Source: Trichinella spiralis (lineage: Eukaryota > Nematoda > Enoplea > Trichinellida > Trichinellidae). From it: DNA of 55,310 nt. The stretch is taken from positions 11,251,429 to 11,306,738 of the forward strand of contig CM012955.1 in assembly GCA_000181795.3 (NCBI GenBank), given 5' to 3'. The notes below the pieces were generated by a model. The model ran no database searches and was not told the DNA's origin. It saw nothing but the letters and a program-made list of their open reading frames with translations. The position numbers were made by a program, and so were the translations under genes. Of this stretch, positions 53,319 to 55,310 are shown piece by piece. Positions within the stretch are counted from its first letter, which is position 1; every line of letters begins with the position of its first letter.

Positions 53319-53500
53319 TTGAACAACAACGATTATTACCCGATCGTTTCCTTACACTTTCAGATTTTCACCACTCACGCAATCGCTTCAACAAGCGCAG
53401 AACGAAGCTTCACTGCAGTGAAATATCTAGAAAGCTGTTTCCTGAATACAATGACAGAATTTCGACTGAACGGACTTGCAGTAATGTGTACATTCTTATT
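53319..53500 (+). mobile_element. hAT-family transposase C-terminal (dimerisation) fragment
   Basis: The frame reads YYPIVSLHFQIFTTHAIAST then SAERSFTAVKYLESCFLN then TMTEFRLNGLAVM. This is the conserved hAT dimerisation region, with the typical S-A-E-R-S-F, T-M and R-L-x-G-L-A landmarks. The catalytic core, BED zinc finger and terminal repeats were not found, so it is a truncated fossil of a cut-and-paste DNA transposon. It is in frame with no internal stop over about 60 codons, so decay after truncation is modest, or the piece was recently exposed. Confidence 0.75.
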
Positions 53501-54899
53501 AATTTTTCCATTGATATTGACTTGTCAATATAAAAGTTCAGTTTGAAACGGAATCGAAACGTGTCGTTCATTTGAAATGCAATTAAAATTATTAATAAAT
53601 TATTAAAATTATTATTAAAGTGATTGAGATTCTAATTTTGTTTAAATTAAAAAACGACACTATTTTGTTCCTTGACAGACAGTCATGTCTAATAATACAT
53701 GTACATGATAAATGTTTTCTATACTTCATCCGCCACTCTTTATAAATAAATACCCTCTTTATATTTCACATTAAATGAAAGAATATAGTTTCTTTTCGCA
53801 AAATTGTAAATATGGACTTTCAGTTTCATTTCTACTATATAATTAATTTTCTGCTGGTGAAGTAGGGCTCGACCGCACACGATTTCACAAGACAAGACAT
53901 TCTATTTTGCGGCATCTTCAGCATCAGTTAATACTACTGATCGTGCAATTTCAAGCACATTCTGACTTTTATGAGAGTACCAGTGACGTAAAAATCAGGA
54001 AATCAAAGTAAGCTGCTAAGAGCAACATTTCCTGCTGCAATTTCATAAGAAATCGACTGACCGAGGCTCTGAGGGATGAGATGGTAGGAATGGTGGGTGT
54101 ATGACGGAGTTGGGACCTGAAATGGAAGTTCGAGGAGGGGAAGATGACGAAGAGGTTTTCAGTGTAAGAGTGCGATTTATATAGGGATCAATCAAGCAAA
54201 CTGGACGAACAAGGCGCGTCATAGAGACAGCCAGTTTGACGTTTGACAGAGAAACTTGCATATGAAAAAGTAGGGAACCTTTGATGGGAAAATGGGTGCA
54301 AGACTGGGAAACCGTGTAAGGAAAGTGCATATGTGGCGACTACTTCAAAATTGTATCTGCTAATCAGGTTAACCTTTTTGTTGAGTTGACGCGGGAATAT
54401 GAAACTTGACGAAAAATCAATAGACGTCTCGTTGTGCGCAAACAAGCACAAAAGGCAAAAATCACTAACGACATTAAAATAAATCTGGAATTCAGACATG
54501 AATTGCCAAGTAGTGAATTAAAAGTATATGGAAATCTGCAGGTATTAATCTAACTGATAATGGCCGGTTTGACTGCAGCACAGCTTCAACGTTGTCAGTG
54601 AAATAAATAAAAGTCGCATTTCACATAAATGATGTATTTCCAGCAGACAGTTTGATCTTACATGAGAACATGAAAAACGCAAAAATTGAAAATAAAAAAG
54701 ATAAAATGAAGAAAAGTAAAAAAATTTTAAAGTACTAAGTTAATATATATTTCAAAAATTAAATCACAGAAAAATAATTAATAATTGAAGATACAGTAAG
54801 ATACATTATTTAATTCGCCAAATTAATGATAAGAAGGTTACTAAGCAATACACATGTTAGTTATTATTTCATTATGGTGCTGTTCGATAAACGGTGGCG
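53501..54899. other. Spacer with a GC-richer patch
   Basis: AT-rich at both ends. A patch at about 53860-54600 is GC-richer than its surroundings and could be degraded coding sequence (for example a short open stretch around 54108-54180 reading EVRGGEDDEEVFSVRV), but it is interrupted and not identified. Confidence 0.35.
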
Positions 54900-55310
54900 A
54901 TGCGTAACCAAAGTGAACAAGGTAAGATGATGCTACATTCAGGTGAAAATTTAATACTGAAACTTATTTTCCTGATGTTTTGCTATGAATGCAAATATAT
55001 TTAAGTATTTAAGCACTTTTCAATTTGAAGATGTTTAAAACTTGCAATACTTTTACAGCACAATTCTCAATTACATATAGTTGAACATTGAAGGTTTTGA
55101 ACAAATCCATATTTCAATTTGCTATTTCAGGTAATCATCTAGATTTAATTGGAGAAGAAGATAAAATTTTGCAATTTACACTTGCCTTATGGCATTCAAT
55201 TTCATTCTCAACTTATCAGGTCCGAATCATCGCTAAGCGTATAGTGTTATCTTATTTGACCAGACAGAGAAACACCGTTTTTCTACGCACAAATCGGTTT
55301 ACATTTCATT
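54900..55310 (+). CDS. 5' part of an unidentified gene running off the right edge
   Basis: A short first exon, 54900-54921 (MRNQSEQ plus one base), ends at a good donor, CAAGGTAAGATG. It joins in phase to an exon starting at 55131 behind TTTGCTATTTCAG. The second exon stays open for 60 codons to the window edge (GNHLDLIGEEDKILQFTLAL and onward), with a possible internal donor at TATCAGGTCCG near 55220. No family is recognised. An alternative first frame from the ATG at 54875 would not join in phase. Confidence 0.35.

Overview
The window is AT-rich, intron-rich animal DNA. Its genes are unmistakably metazoan (ESRP/Fusilli, a TGF-beta/activin type I receptor, GRIPAP1, FAM135). Introns are mostly 50-100 bases with a few of 0.5-2 kb, and simple repeats are common. 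Three genes have a 3' splice acceptor only 3-6 bases upstream of their ATG, as expected of spliced-leader trans-splicing. My best guess is a nematode or similar small invertebrate, possibly a clade I nematode such as Trichinella; this is inference, since no species-diagnostic locus was seen. No bacterial, viral or CRISPR sequence was recognised.

Layout. 0-2.2 kb: a short acidic ORF on the minus strand and AT-rich spacer. 2.2-4.3 kb: an endosulfine (ENSA/ARPP19), 3 exons. 5.5-6.5 kb: the mitochondrial Fe-S factor IBA57, 2 exons. 6.9-8.7 kb: a weak histone-fold-like exon (+) and an unrecognised two-exon membrane protein (-). 10.6-18.4 kb: an ESRP/Fusilli splicing regulator, 13 exons. 20.7-22.0 kb: TXNL1 (thioredoxin plus PITH), 8 exons. 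25.7-29.2 kb: the TGF-beta type I receptor, 11 exons. 31.3-35.2 kb: GRIPAP1, 18 exons. 36.7-38.1 kb: an intronless PNKP on the minus strand. 39.5-44.05 kb: FAM135, 17 exons. 44.15-52.83 kb: a higher-order tandem repeat array carrying one long-TIR DNA transposon. 53.3 kb: a hAT transposase fossil. 54.9 kb to the edge: the 5' end of an unknown gene.

The genes do not form one pathway. They are housekeeping and regulatory loci: mitotic phosphatase control, Fe-S assembly, alternative splicing, proteasome-linked redox, TGF-beta signalling, endosome recycling and DNA end repair. Exon structures were built by hand from GT/AG (once GC/AG) sites and reading phase. All junctions in ENSA, IBA57, ESRP, TXNL1, the receptor and FAM135 keep phase; one GRIPAP1 junction does not.

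Most notable: (1) the PNKP copy has lost two conserved acidic residues of its 3'-phosphatase centre but keeps the kinase P-loop and is intronless among intron-rich genes; (2) TXNL1 has lost its nucleophilic cysteine (CGPC is NQAC); (3) the 8.7-kb array has an A-B-C higher-order structure with A/B recombinants and a MULE-like insertion; (4) two receptor introns are stop-free multiples of three filled with TAT/TTA repeats.
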